Below, piece by piece: positions 18,117 through 27,327 of a stretch of 64,000 nucleotides of DNA. The notes under the pieces were generated by a model. That model searched no databases and was not told where the DNA came from. It saw nothing but the letters and a program-made list of their open reading frames with translations. The stretch spans positions 62,001 to 126,000 of the forward strand of contig NZ_CAKLPY010000004.1 in NCBI RefSeq assembly GCF_923079645.1, given 5' to 3'. Source of the stretch: Emticicia aquatica (GTDB lineage Bacteria; Bacteroidota; Bacteroidia; Cytophagales; Spirosomataceae). The stretch's first letter is position 1, and every line of letters begins with the position of its first letter. Made by a program: the position numbers and the translations under genes.

Positions 18117-19616
18117 TTATGTGTTTTTTACTAGGCTTTTTTTCAATATATTAACACATTTTTCTAACTCATTAATGGTCGAAGAAGCAAAACCTAAACG
18201 AGTGGCATTGGCATTTCTATCTCTCAAATTATGCTGCAAACCATTAGAAAAATAAAGACCATATTTTAGTGCATTTTCTGCCGTTTTCACTAAATCAATT
18301 TGATTATCAAATTTTGTCCAAACTGCCATTCCTCCTTCAGGAATTTGAAAACTAACTTCATTTTTAAGGTCATTTTGTAATAATTCACAAAAAAAATCTC
18401 GTCTTTCTCTGTATTCTCGCAATGATTTCCGTAAATGCTTTTGAATAATTCCGTTCTGTAAAAGTTCGGCAATCGTATTTTCAAGAATTAAATCTCCTTG
18501 ACGGTCAATAATTCGTCGAAAATGAGATAAATGCTCAACTATTTCTTCAGGGGCAATCAAATATCCTACCCTAAAAGCAGGTGAAATACTTTTGGTAAAA
18601 GAGCCTGAATACAACACAACGCCTGCTTTATCAGCACTAGCAAGTGGTAAAAGTGGTTTACTTAAATAATGAAAATCGTAGTCGTAATCATCCTCAAAAA
18701 CTATAAAACGGTATTTTTGAGCCAAGTTAAGTAACTTTATGCGTCTGTCAGCTTTTAAAGTGACCGTTGTCGGATAATCATGGTGTGACGTTATGTAAAT
18801 CAATCTGATGGTTTGTTGTTTGCAAATTTCTTCCAATAAATCAACTCTCATGCCATTTTCATCGCTTGGAATCGTCAAAATATTAGCTCCTGCGTGCTGA
18901 AAATTAATCTTTGCACTCGACCAACTCATTTCTCCAAGAACAACAAAATCACCTTTTTTTATAAAAGCCGTTGTGAGTAAATACATTGCCATCATTGTAC
19001 CTCGTACAATCAAAATATTATTTTCTGTAATGCTTAACCCACGGCTTTCATTAAGGTATTTTGCCAATTCTTGACGCAGCCAATTTGACCCTTTCGTATC
19101 GCCATAACCTAACTTGACATACGAATTTCCATGAATTAAATTACTCCGATAAGCCCTTGACAAATCAAGTAAAGGAGCTAAACGAGGGTCAGGAAAACCA
19201 TCATCCAAATGTAATTTATCAGAAGCTTTTATGACTTCTCTCTGTAAAACTGGTTTCGATTCAAAACTAAAACCTGCTTTTTTTACCGAAAAATATTCCG
19301 TCGAAGAGAGTTCCGTTTCTTTCAATCTTTGTGGTTTTATTTCTGGCAAATTATTGGCTACAAATGTGCCACTTCCTTGCTTAGTTTCGAGCCAACCTTG
19401 AGCCAATAAATCGTCTAAAACAACAACAATTGTTTTTCGATGTACGCCAAGCATTTCACTGAATTGTCTTGAACTTAATATTTTTTGACCCGATTTTAAA
19501 GTGCCATTCCGAATCAAATGAATTAATTGATTGCTTATTTGCTGATAAATCGGCATTTTAAGACTTTTATCAATCGATAAAAGTGATTTAAAAGGAATTA
19601 AAATTGGACTACTCAT
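18117..19616 (-). CDS. MocR/PdxR-type transcriptional regulator with aminotransferase domain
   Basis: 499-aa GntR-family regulator fused to a fold-type I aminotransferase domain. The winged helix is at about 15-85 (IYQQISNQLIHLIRNGTL, then SSRQFSEMLGVHRKTIVVVL). The PLP domain follows (about 130-490), with FEDDYDYDFHY as the PLP-phenol region and the PLP-binding Lys in YSGSFTKSISPAFRVGY. MocR proteins sense PLP or amino compounds and often control a divergent gene; here the divergent pair is a GNAT and a pyridoxamine-phosphate-oxidase-like protein 76 bases away, which supports local regulation (inference). Confidence 0.92.
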   Translation of the reverse strand: MSSPILIPFKSLLSIDKSLKMPIYQQISNQLIHLIRNGTLKSGQKILSSRQFSEMLGVHRKTIVVVLDDLLAQGWLETKQGSGTFVANNLPEIKPQRLKETELSSTEYFSVKKAGFSFESKPVLQREVIKASDKLHLDDGFPDPRLAPLLDLSRAYRSNLIHGNSYVKLGYGDTKGSNWLRQELAKYLNESRGLSITENNILIVRGTMMAMYLLTTAFIKKGDFVVLGEMSWSSAKINFQHAGANILTIPSDENGMRVDLLEEICKQQTIRLIYITSHHDYPTTVTLKADRRIKLLNLAQKYRFIVFEDDYDYDFHYLSKPLLPLASADKAGVVLYSGSFTKSISPAFRVGYLIAPEEIVEHLSHFRRIIDRQGDLILENTIAELLQNGIIQKHLRKSLREYRERRDFFCELLQNDLKNEVSFQIPEGGMAVWTKFDNQIDLVKTAENALKYGLYFSNGLQHNLRDRNANATRLGFASSTINELEKCVNILKKSLVKNT

Positions 19617-19692
19617 TTTCTATAAATTGGCTGATTATTTCCATCCAGTAAAAGTATAATTTTGTTTAATAATTATCAAAACAAAAGATTTT

Positions 19693-20112
19693 ATGGAAAT
19701 AAAAATCGCTCAAACCGAAGAACAATTTTCAAAATGTTTTAAAGTAATGCAAGCGTTACGTCCACATCTGACAAAAGCGTTGTTTTTGGAATTATTACCA
19801 AAAATGTACGCCGAAAACTATACTTTGATTTACATTGAAGAAAACAATGAAGCTATTTCTGCTTGCGGATTTCGGTATCTCACTTCATTATTTGATGAAC
19901 GCTACATTTATATTGATGACCTTTCTACTTTGTCAGAAGCACGTGGAAAAGGACATGCAGGGAAATTGTTTGATTATGTAGTTGAAAAAGCAAAAAATGA
20001 AGGTTTGAAGGCCGTTCATTTAGATTCAGGGCATCAACGATATGATGCTCATCGTTTATATTTAAACAAAAAAATGAAAATTGTTTATCACCATTTTAGA
20101 TTGGAATTATGA
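19693..20112 (+). CDS. GNAT family N-acetyltransferase
   Basis: 139-aa protein with the GNAT core: YIYIDDLSTLSEARGKGHAGKLFDYV contains the R/Q-x-x-G-x-G/A acetyl-CoA loop, followed by AVHLDSGHQRYDAHRLYLNK and a C-terminal HHFRLEL strand. Substrate unknown. Its stop overlaps the next ATG by 4 bases (ATGA), so translation is probably coupled to the PPOX-like gene. Upstream at 19657-19664 is TAATTTTG, a possible -7 element. Confidence 0.88.
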   Translation: MEIKIAQTEEQFSKCFKVMQALRPHLTKALFLELLPKMYAENYTLIYIEENNEAISACGFRYLTSLFDERYIYIDDLSTLSEARGKGHAGKLFDYVVEKAKNEGLKAVHLDSGHQRYDAHRLYLNKKMKIVYHHFRLEL

Positions 20113-20744
20113 TACAGCAAACTCCACGTACGACCACGAGCAGAATGCCTAAGCGTACAAATTATGATGAAACCTTAATCTATTCAATTTTAGATGAGGC
20201 TTTATTCTGCACAATCAGCTATTCGGTTGATAATCAGCCTTTTTCTATCCCAACTGCTTTTGTTCGTAAAGAAAACAAACTTTATATTCACGGGTCGGTT
20301 GGAAGTCATTTTTTAAGAGAAATCGAAAAAGGAATTCCTGTTTGTATGACTGTCATGCTAACCGATGCACTGGTTGTGGCAAAATCAGCTTTTAGCCATT
20401 CGGTTAATTATCGCTCTGTGATAGTTTTTTCAAATGCTGTTAGAATTGATGATTTTGATAAAAAATACGCTTTTTTCAAGGAATTAACCGAAAAAATAGT
20501 TCCAAATAGTTGGGAATATCTGCGACCAATGAAAGCCACTGAAGTGAATAAAACAATGCTTTTGGAATTTGACATTTCGGAGGCTTCGGCTAGAACTCGA
20601 AGTGGAATGCCAAACGATGAAGAAGAAGATAAAATATTGCCAATTTGGTCAGGAATTATTCCGATTCCAAGTAAAAGACTAACTCCAATTGCCGATGAAT
20701 TGAGTGAAAAAATTGCTTTGCCCGAACATCTGAAAAATGGATAA
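20109..20744 (+). CDS. Pyridoxamine 5'-phosphate oxidase family protein
   Basis: 211-aa split-barrel flavin-binding protein of the PPOX class (PF12900-like). Recognisable features are TNYDETLIYSILDEALFCTISY, then PFSIPTAFVRKENKLYIHGSVGSHFLRE and the NYRSVIVFSNAVRIDD strand. These proteins bind FMN, heme or F420, so actual PNP oxidase activity is not implied. Pairing with a divergent MocR gene recurs in bacteria and suggests a function near vitamin B6 or amine metabolism. Confidence 0.87.
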   Translation: MIQQTPRTTTSRMPKRTNYDETLIYSILDEALFCTISYSVDNQPFSIPTAFVRKENKLYIHGSVGSHFLREIEKGIPVCMTVMLTDALVVAKSAFSHSVNYRSVIVFSNAVRIDDFDKKYAFFKELTEKIVPNSWEYLRPMKATEVNKTMLLEFDISEASARTRSGMPNDEEEDKILPIWSGIIPIPSKRLTPIADELSEKIALPEHLKNG

Positions 20745-20751
20745 TCTCTCA

Positions 20752-20801
20752 AATTCACATCAAATGCAGTAAGCTATTTGTAACTACATTTGATGTGAAT
20801 T
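20752..20801. terminator. Bidirectional hairpin between convergent genes
   Basis: AATTCACATCAAATG (20752-20766) and its exact complement (20787-20801) give a 15-bp stem with a 20-base loop. It lies in the 65-base gap between the PPOX-like gene and the convergent phosphodiesterase gene, so it can end both transcripts, although the T tracts are weak. Confidence 0.65.
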
Positions 20802-20809
20802 ATTAACGA

Positions 20810-22063
20810 TTATTTTTTCAAAATTCCTTCTAAAACTTTAATATCTCCGTCAATTTTAGGCGGTGTAATTCCTAAAATTGCGGTTACAAAAGGATAAACG
20901 TGTATATTTTCAAATGTTGGAATCTTTTTGCCTTTCTTAATATTTGGGCCATTCGCATAGAATATTGCTCCCATTTCGGTCGTAATATATGGGTCAAAAC
21001 CATGAACGCCCCAAACTTTGCGGGATTCTGGTTTTTTTGCCAAAGTTTCTTTTGAATAAAAACTGTAGCCTGGTTCGGCTATAAAAAACAAATCTCCAAT
21101 GCGTGGATGCTCATTGAAGTGTAAATTTTCGGGAATGTCAGCTTTTTTATATATCTTAAAATGAATTTGTTTGGCAGCAATGGCATTGAAAACTTCCTTT
21201 TCTTTTGCTTTATTTTTCATGAAAATATTGGCGTGCGTACCATTATTTACAAAAATAAAATCGTTTTTCGACAAACCTTCAAGCAAGTCTTCTTGAAAAA
21301 TAAAATACTCAAGTTTGTTTTGCATTTCGTACATTCCATGGTCAGAAACCAAGATTACATTTACTGGTAAATCCATTTTTTTCAAGCCATTCATCAACAA
21401 TCCTACCAAACTATCGGCTTCCATAACTGCTTCTTTGGTTTTATCGCTGTTCGGGCCATATTCGTGACCTTGAGTATCAACCATTGAGAAATAAATCGTA
21501 ATTAAATGAGGACGATCAACTTCGGGTAATTTTAGCCAATCGAAAACAGCATTTACTCGTTTTGTATGTGGTACCGTATCATCAAATCTGTGGTAATAAC
21601 TCGGAAAAACGCCACCAATCGGCGTTTCAGAACCTACCCAAAAAAACGAAGCCGATTTCATGCCGTTCTGTTGAACCAATTGCCAAAGAGGTAACCCACC
21701 ATAATAATAAGGGTCTTCTACTTTTTCACGCTGACGAATGGAATAAAATGTATCTCTACCTTTATCATAAAAAGTATTATCAACCAGGCCATGATGACTA
21801 GGGTAAAGCCCCGTTACTAAAGTATAATGATTTGGAAATGTTTTACTCGGAAATGAAGGCAACATTTTCTCGGCTGCTGCCCCTTTTTTGATAAATTTCT
21901 TAATATTTTTAGCATTGTACTTTTCAACATAATCATGCCTAAAACCATCAAAAGAAACCATTACAACATAAGGTACATTTTTGGTGATTTTTTGAGCGAA
22001 AGTTGCTAAAGAAAATAAAGAAAAAAATAAAATGGGTAATATTCTTTTAGAGATGAAGTGCAT
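20810..22063 (-). CDS. Nucleotide pyrophosphatase/phosphodiesterase (alkaline phosphatase superfamily)
   Basis: 417-aa exported NPP-type enzyme. Signal peptide about residues 1-23 (ends TFAQ). The bimetal site is visible: D39 (VMVSFDGFRHDY), nucleophile T75 (PSFPSKTFPNHY), then VDTQGHEYGP, VILVSDHGM and WGVHGFDP. NPPs hydrolyse phosphodiester or pyrophosphate bonds of nucleotides and related compounds in the periplasm. It could feed the nucleoside-hydrolase operon about 1.7 kb away, but that is speculation. Confidence 0.9.
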   Translation of the reverse strand: MHFISKRILPILFFSLFSLATFAQKITKNVPYVVMVSFDGFRHDYVEKYNAKNIKKFIKKGAAAEKMLPSFPSKTFPNHYTLVTGLYPSHHGLVDNTFYDKGRDTFYSIRQREKVEDPYYYGGLPLWQLVQQNGMKSASFFWVGSETPIGGVFPSYYHRFDDTVPHTKRVNAVFDWLKLPEVDRPHLITIYFSMVDTQGHEYGPNSDKTKEAVMEADSLVGLLMNGLKKMDLPVNVILVSDHGMYEMQNKLEYFIFQEDLLEGLSKNDFIFVNNGTHANIFMKNKAKEKEVFNAIAAKQIHFKIYKKADIPENLHFNEHPRIGDLFFIAEPGYSFYSKETLAKKPESRKVWGVHGFDPYITTEMGAIFYANGPNIKKGKKIPTFENIHVYPFVTAILGITPPKIDGDIKVLEGILKK

Positions 22064-22137
22064 AACTTTTTTGATAAAATGACAATAAACTTCAAAATTA
22101 GAGTAAATAATTCTATTTGATAAAAATCCAATGTTAT

Positions 22138-23616
22138 TTAATCAGTCAAATTTGCATTTATTATTTTCTTTTTCATCCATTGCTCAATTTGAAGAGATTT
22201 TAATAACTTATGTTGACTTGAAGAATCATTTAATTCATGAATTTTTTCTAAATAGCTCTCAAAAATACGCAATGGATTTATGGTTTTCTGAGTTACTTTT
22301 TTCAAAAAATCAAATAATAGATTTTCGAGAAAACCTTCTTGTTTATCAGCTTTTAGTTTTCGCTCAAATGAACGAATTTCATAGCGTAAATAATCAAAAT
22401 TTGTTAATTCGTATTGCGTTATTAAAAACAAAAGTCTTGACTGAACGTAAATCTGATAAGAAAACGTACTTCGATAATTGTTGAGCATAAAATTCAAAAA
22501 ACGCAAAGTTTCTTTGTAGTTTTCGCTCCAAAAATAAGTTATCGCAATGGTCAAACACAATTGTGCTTGCGAATTAAATGGCGTATTGCCGATAAGTTTT
22601 CCAATAGTTTGTTGCTGAGTTTCTAAAAATTTGGTGGCATTATCAAACTGATTTGTGTGGTTAAAAATCGTCAATTGATGATATGAAGTCAGAAGTTCAA
22701 TTTGCAAATTCAAATCTTGCGAATCGGATGGAATATTTCTCAAACGATTAACAAAAAAAGGCATTTCAACATAGCGTTCCATGGCACATAAATCAGTCAA
22801 AATTCCATCTAACAAATAAATATAATAAGTCGGAGAATCGACCCAATGTTGTGCATTCTTCTGAAAAAGTGTATCTAATTCATAAAATATTTTCAAACTT
22901 CCTTCATGGTCTCCAATCATCATAAAATACGCTGATTGAAAATTAAGGTGAAGCTTTTGTGATTCAAATGAACGATAATTTCGGTTGTTTAAAATATTGT
23001 ATTCCTCTAGTAATAAGTCGTTTAGCTTTGTTTTATCCTTTAAATTGTTCACTGTTCCTGTTCGCCAATATCGAATCAATAATATTTCATGCAAACTCGA
23101 ATGACGATGAACTTGCATTTCGTGTTCTAGAATTTCTTCTATTTTTCGTTGTTTTTTTATCAATTCAAATTCATCCAAACCTGCCAACTGTAAGCGTGTC
23201 AAAAACTGCAATTCTAACTTTGCTGCCATCAAAAAATAAGTATATAATTCATTATCTAAAGCGGTTTGTTTTATTTTAGACAAATACTCGATACTTTCTT
23301 TTATGAAGCCTTTTCGGTGCAAAATTTGGGCATTTTTCAAGTCATTTATCAAACGATTTTCAAGATTTTTGTCATTTTCAACTTGTCTAAGGGCTTTCAA
23401 AAGATTATAAGTCAAGTGTTTTCGGGCAGCTTCCAAACCATGTTTTGTGAATGTTTTTTCGAGATTTCCAGCATCAATATTTTTCGTGGTCAACAAATAT
23501 TCATACAATTTCAAGTACTTTTTATCACCTTCGTGCAAACTAGTCAATTGAGTAAAATATTTTTTTTCTGCCTTAGATAGGGTCTGAATGAGGTTTTGTA
23601 ATATTAATATGTTCAT
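22138..23616 (-). CDS. Unrecognised large alpha-helical protein
   Basis: 492 aa, no signal peptide and no TM segment. The composition is strongly helical (Leu, Lys, Glu, Asn, Tyr) with repeated A/L-x(6-8)-Y/F patterns such as NLLKALRQVENDKNLENRL and ESIEYLSKIKQTALDN, suggesting TPR-like or other solenoid helical repeats. I recognise no catalytic motif. It is divergent from the nucleoside hydrolase operon (193 bases between starts) and could be a regulator or scaffold; there is no direct evidence. Codon usage is like that of its neighbours. Confidence 0.7.
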   Translation of the reverse strand: MNILILQNLIQTLSKAEKKYFTQLTSLHEGDKKYLKLYEYLLTTKNIDAGNLEKTFTKHGLEAARKHLTYNLLKALRQVENDKNLENRLINDLKNAQILHRKGFIKESIEYLSKIKQTALDNELYTYFLMAAKLELQFLTRLQLAGLDEFELIKKQRKIEEILEHEMQVHRHSSLHEILLIRYWRTGTVNNLKDKTKLNDLLLEEYNILNNRNYRSFESQKLHLNFQSAYFMMIGDHEGSLKIFYELDTLFQKNAQHWVDSPTYYIYLLDGILTDLCAMERYVEMPFFVNRLRNIPSDSQDLNLQIELLTSYHQLTIFNHTNQFDNATKFLETQQQTIGKLIGNTPFNSQAQLCLTIAITYFWSENYKETLRFLNFMLNNYRSTFSYQIYVQSRLLFLITQYELTNFDYLRYEIRSFERKLKADKQEGFLENLLFDFLKKVTQKTINPLRIFESYLEKIHELNDSSSQHKLLKSLQIEQWMKKKIINANLTD

Positions 23617-23702
23617 CGAAAGGCAGTCTTTTTTAACTTTAGCTAATTATTATTACTAAACAATTAATTATCAATCTTTTAATTCAATTAAACTTATTTT
23701 AC

Positions 23703-23734
23703 AATTAGCCAAATTTATATAATATTGGCTAATT
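23703..23734. promoter_or_regulatory. Perfect 10-bp inverted repeat upstream of the nucleoside hydrolase operon
   Basis: AATTAGCCAA (23703-23712) and TTGGCTAATT (23725-23734) are exact reverse complements spaced by 12 AT bases. The site is 75 bases before the preferred start of the first operon gene and 87 bases before the start of the divergent helical protein. It is too AT-rich to act as a terminator and suits a dimeric repressor binding two turns apart. Confidence 0.55.
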
Positions 23735-23808
23735 TAATATTATTAAACAATGAAAAAATTGTATTTAATTTGAGTAGAATTTCAAACTCAGCAATCGTCT
23801 TCTTAACT

Positions 23809-24756
23809 ATGAAAAAAATATTTTTAATTATTTTCCTTTACTTGACATTTTTCTCTTTACAAGCACAAAAGCAAAAGGTGATTCTAGACTGCGATTTAGG
23901 CGACGACATTGACGATGCATACGCCGTAGCTTTAATGCTTTCGAGTACCGATAAATTTGATATTTTAGGTATTACAACTTGCTATGGGCGAACCAATGAT
24001 AGAGCCGAAATGGCCTGTAAAATGCTTTACGAAACAGGTTTGGAGAAGATTCCCGTAGCAATCGGACGAAATACTTCCAATAAAAATGAGCGAGCAAATT
24101 GGTATGCCGACCAATTTTATTGGTCAAAAGGCTTTGATAAAATCAAGCCGATTCAGCAATCTGGAGCAGATTTTATAATTGAACAACTCCATAAATATCC
24201 GAATGAAATCATTTTGTTTTCGGTTGGGCCTGTTACCAACATGAAAGACATTATTGAAAAAGACCCACAAGCCTTGAAATTGGCAAAGAAAGTGATTGCA
24301 ATGTTTGGTTCATTTTATATTGGTTATAATGGAAGTCCAACCATTAACGCCGAATGGAATGTTGTGGTTGATGTTGAAGCCTCCAAAAAATTTGTCAATT
24401 CTGGAGCAAATATTGTTTATGCTGGATTGGATATTACGGCTTTTGTAAAATGGAATAAGGCAAATCAAGAACGGTTATTGTATCGTCAAAGTACTTTGAC
24501 AAACACACTTTGTGGCCTCACTACACTATGGTCAAATAATGCAACCCCTACACTTTTTGATGCAGTGGCTATCGGAATGGCTCTTTATCCCGAGCTTTTC
24601 AAAACCGAAAAAGTATTTATAGAAGTGGATGATAAGGGCTTTACCCGAATTGATAAAACTAAAACCCCCAATGCCGAAATTGGCGTTAGTATCAATACCG
24701 AAGAGTTTTTAAAACGAATAATGGAAGTTTATTTAAGACAAAATTTAGGTCGATGA
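23809..24756 (+). CDS. Exported inosine/uridine-preferring nucleoside hydrolase
   Basis: Hydrolyses the N-glycosidic bond of nucleosides to base plus ribose. The Ca2+-site motif appears as DCDLGDDIDDAYAVALML right after the signal peptide; ILFSVGPVTNM and NAEWNVVVDVEASKKFV are further family blocks. An open frame reaches back to a TTG at 23725, but the ATG at 23809 starts a clear signal peptide (KKIFLIIFLYLTFFSLQAQ), so the mature enzyme should be periplasmic or on the surface. Stop overlaps the ribokinase ATG by 4 bases. Confidence 0.9.
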   Translation: MKKIFLIIFLYLTFFSLQAQKQKVILDCDLGDDIDDAYAVALMLSSTDKFDILGITTCYGRTNDRAEMACKMLYETGLEKIPVAIGRNTSNKNERANWYADQFYWSKGFDKIKPIQQSGADFIIEQLHKYPNEIILFSVGPVTNMKDIIEKDPQALKLAKKVIAMFGSFYIGYNGSPTINAEWNVVVDVEASKKFVNSGANIVYAGLDITAFVKWNKANQERLLYRQSTLTNTLCGLTTLWSNNATPTLFDAVAIGMALYPELFKTEKVFIEVDDKGFTRIDKTKTPNAEIGVSINTEEFLKRIMEVYLRQNLGR

Positions 24757-25655
24757 AACAAAAAATATTTATAATCGGTAGTTCTAACACCGATATGGTT
24801 ATAAAATCACAGAAACTTCCAGCTCCTGGAGAAACTATCATTGGTGGTACATTTTTGATGAATCCAGGTGGAAAAGGTGCAAATCAAGCTGTTGCTGCAG
24901 CCAAATTGGGTGCAACCGTTACATTTATTAGTAAAACTGGAAACGACATTTTTGGAAAGCAAGCAATTCAGGGATTTCAAAGAGAAGGAATAAATACGGA
25001 TTTTGTTTTTACTGACCTCGAAAACCCCTCGGGCGTTGCATTAATTTTGGTCGATGCTAAGGGCGAAAATAGTATTGCGGTTGCATCTGGTGCAAACGCA
25101 AATCTACAAATAACCGAAGTTGAAACGGCAATTCAACAAATTACTGCAGATGACACTGTTTTGTTGCAATTAGAAATACCTATTCCTACGGTTGAGTTTT
25201 CAATTAAAAAATGTTTTGAAAAAGGGGCAAAAGTTATTTTAAATCCTGCTCCCGCTCAAGTTTTAGACGAGTCTGTTTTTAAATACCTCGACATCATCAC
25301 ACCTAATGAAACTGAAGCCGAATTATTAACGGGAATTAAAGTTACCGACTTATCAACTGCCGAACAAGCTGCACTGAAATTCCATGAAAAAGGCGTTAAA
25401 AATGTTATTATTACTTTGGGTTCGCGTGGAGCATATTTGCACAATGAAAACGTTAATCGCCTAATTCCTTCACCGATTGTTGATGCAATGGACACTACGG
25501 CGGCTGGCGATGTTTTCAATGGAGCATTGGCAGTAGCTTTGTCTGAAGGACAAGATTTAGAACAATCTATAAGTTTTGCTTGTCGAGCAGCGGCAATTTC
25601 GGTTACTCGTATGGGAGCTCAGGCCTCTGCTCCTTTGCGAAGTGAGGTAAATTAA
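24753..25655 (+). CDS. rbsK: Ribokinase
   Basis: Phosphorylates D-ribose to ribose-5-phosphate with ATP (PfkB family, 300 aa, no signal peptide). Signature 1 is NPGGKGANQAVAAAKLG (about 37-53); signature 2 is DTTAAGDVFNGALAVAL (about 248-264), where the Asp of the AGD motif is the catalytic base and Gly of the usual GAGD is Ala. NPAPAQ and TPNETEAELLTG are typical ribokinase motifs. Translationally coupled to the nucleoside hydrolase, which would supply ribose. Confidence 0.93.
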   Translation: MKQKIFIIGSSNTDMVIKSQKLPAPGETIIGGTFLMNPGGKGANQAVAAAKLGATVTFISKTGNDIFGKQAIQGFQREGINTDFVFTDLENPSGVALILVDAKGENSIAVASGANANLQITEVETAIQQITADDTVLLQLEIPIPTVEFSIKKCFEKGAKVILNPAPAQVLDESVFKYLDIITPNETEAELLTGIKVTDLSTAEQAALKFHEKGVKNVIITLGSRGAYLHNENVNRLIPSPIVDAMDTTAAGDVFNGALAVALSEGQDLEQSISFACRAAAISVTRMGAQASAPLRSEVN

Positions 25656-25697
25656 TTTCATCAAAATAAAAACCCATTCACAAAAATAAATTTTACT

Positions 25698-27260
25698 ATG
25701 AAAAACAGAATCTTACTTATTGTTTTCTTCTTACTACCTACTCTTGCAAATGCTCAAAAAATGATTAACATGAGCAAAGAACAACTTAAAGATAAAATTA
25801 AAGGTGGCTGGGCTGGGCAAACCATCGGTGTTACTTTTGGCGGGCCAGTTGAATTCAAATTTAACGGAACAATGATAAATGATTATCAAAAACTTCCGTG
25901 GTATGATGGTTTATTGAAAAAAGCAATGGTTAATAATCCTGGTCTTTATGATGACCTTTATATGGATTTAACTTTTGTGGAAGTTTTTGAGCGTGAAGGC
26001 CTCGACGCTCCTGTCGAATCACATGCAAAAGCTTATGCTAATGCTGGATATATGCTTTGGCACGCCAATCAAGCGGGAAGATATAATATTTTGCAAGGCA
26101 TCATGCCGCCAGCTTCTGGTCATTGGCTCAACAACCCTCATGCGGATTGCATTGACTATCAAATTGAAGCTGACTTTGCGGGTTTGATGTCTCCAGGAAT
26201 GCCCAATACAGCGTCCAAAATTTCAGATAAAATTGGACATATCATGAATTATGGCGACGGTTGGTATGGTGGCGTTTATATCGGAGCAATGTATTCGTTG
26301 GCTATGACTTCCAACAATATTAACTACGTGGTAAATGAAGCATTAAAAACCATTCCGAAGCAATCGCAATATTATAAATGTATGTCAGATGTTATCAAAT
26401 GGCATAAAATGTATCCTGATAATTGGAAAAAAACTTGGTTTGAATTACAACAAAAATGGACAAATGATATTGGTTGCCCTGATGGCGTTTTTGCTCCATT
26501 TAATATTGATGCCACCATTAATTCGGCTTATGTAGTACTAGGTTTGCTTTATGGAAATGGCGATTTTACTCAAACGATGGAAATCACAACTCGCTGCGGA
26601 CAAGATGCAGACTGTAATCCTTCGTCGGCAGGTGGAATTTTAGGATCAATGTTGGGCTATAAAGCTATTCCTGAGTATTGGAAATTAGGATTGAAAGACA
26701 TCGAAGATTTGGATTTCAAATATACTTCCACTTCGCTCAATGATGTGTATGAAATTGGTACTAAACATGCTTTACAGAACATCGAACACAACGGTGGAAA
26801 AATTTCAGGCAATAACATTTCAATTAAAACTCAATTGCCTGCTACTGTTCGTTTTGAACAAAGCTTTGAAGGACATTATCCATTAGATAAAAAATGGATT
26901 GGTAAAAATCTAGAAGATGAAATTGAACTCGATTTTGATGGAAACGGCTTTGTAATTAAAGGAGAAAGTAAACCAAAAGGTGGTAGTTCGTGGGATTCAA
27001 AAAGTGAAAAATCTGCTGTCGTTGAAGTTTATATTGATGGAAAATTGAATGAAACCGTTAAACTTCCAGCCAAATTTACTACTCGTCGCCACGAAATTTG
27101 CTGGAAATATCAACTTTCTGACTCAAACCACAAAATACGACTAAAACTGATAAACCCAGACCCCGAAATCAACTGTTATTTGTCCGAATTGATTTGGTAT
27201 TCGAGCAAACCACAACAGCAAATGACAATCGGCACATTTGGCCCATATAAGAAAAAATGA
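25698..27260 (+). CDS. Exported ADP-ribosylglycohydrolase family protein
   Basis: 520-aa protein with signal peptide (about 1-19, ends NAQ). The ARH-type helical domain spans about 25-370; metal-binding positions are represented by LYDDLYMDLTFVEVFE (near residue 78) and TTRCGQDADCNPSSAGGILG (about 295-314), variants of the classic TDD and DxDxN motifs. After about 375 comes a beta-sandwich C-terminal domain (VRFEQSFEGHYP to YLSELIWYSS) that may bind carbohydrate. Classical ARHs cleave ADP-ribose from proteins in the cytoplasm; an exported version between ribokinase and a permease suggests action on free ADP-ribosyl or ribosyl compounds (inference). Confidence 0.86.
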   Translation: MKNRILLIVFFLLPTLANAQKMINMSKEQLKDKIKGGWAGQTIGVTFGGPVEFKFNGTMINDYQKLPWYDGLLKKAMVNNPGLYDDLYMDLTFVEVFEREGLDAPVESHAKAYANAGYMLWHANQAGRYNILQGIMPPASGHWLNNPHADCIDYQIEADFAGLMSPGMPNTASKISDKIGHIMNYGDGWYGGVYIGAMYSLAMTSNNINYVVNEALKTIPKQSQYYKCMSDVIKWHKMYPDNWKKTWFELQQKWTNDIGCPDGVFAPFNIDATINSAYVVLGLLYGNGDFTQTMEITTRCGQDADCNPSSAGGILGSMLGYKAIPEYWKLGLKDIEDLDFKYTSTSLNDVYEIGTKHALQNIEHNGGKISGNNISIKTQLPATVRFEQSFEGHYPLDKKWIGKNLEDEIELDFDGNGFVIKGESKPKGGSSWDSKSEKSAVVEVYIDGKLNETVKLPAKFTTRRHEICWKYQLSDSNHKIRLKLINPDPEINCYLSELIWYSSKPQQQMTIGTFGPYKKK

Positions 27261-27327
27261 TAAAATTTGATTGATTTTATTTGATTCAACACTTGTTTTC
27301 GTAAAAACCCTAACCTTATTTTTAACT

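Noticed and set aside
18079..18117. Weak TTTTC/GAAAA-like pairing between convergent genes
   Set aside because: Arms are too short and imperfect to call a terminator.
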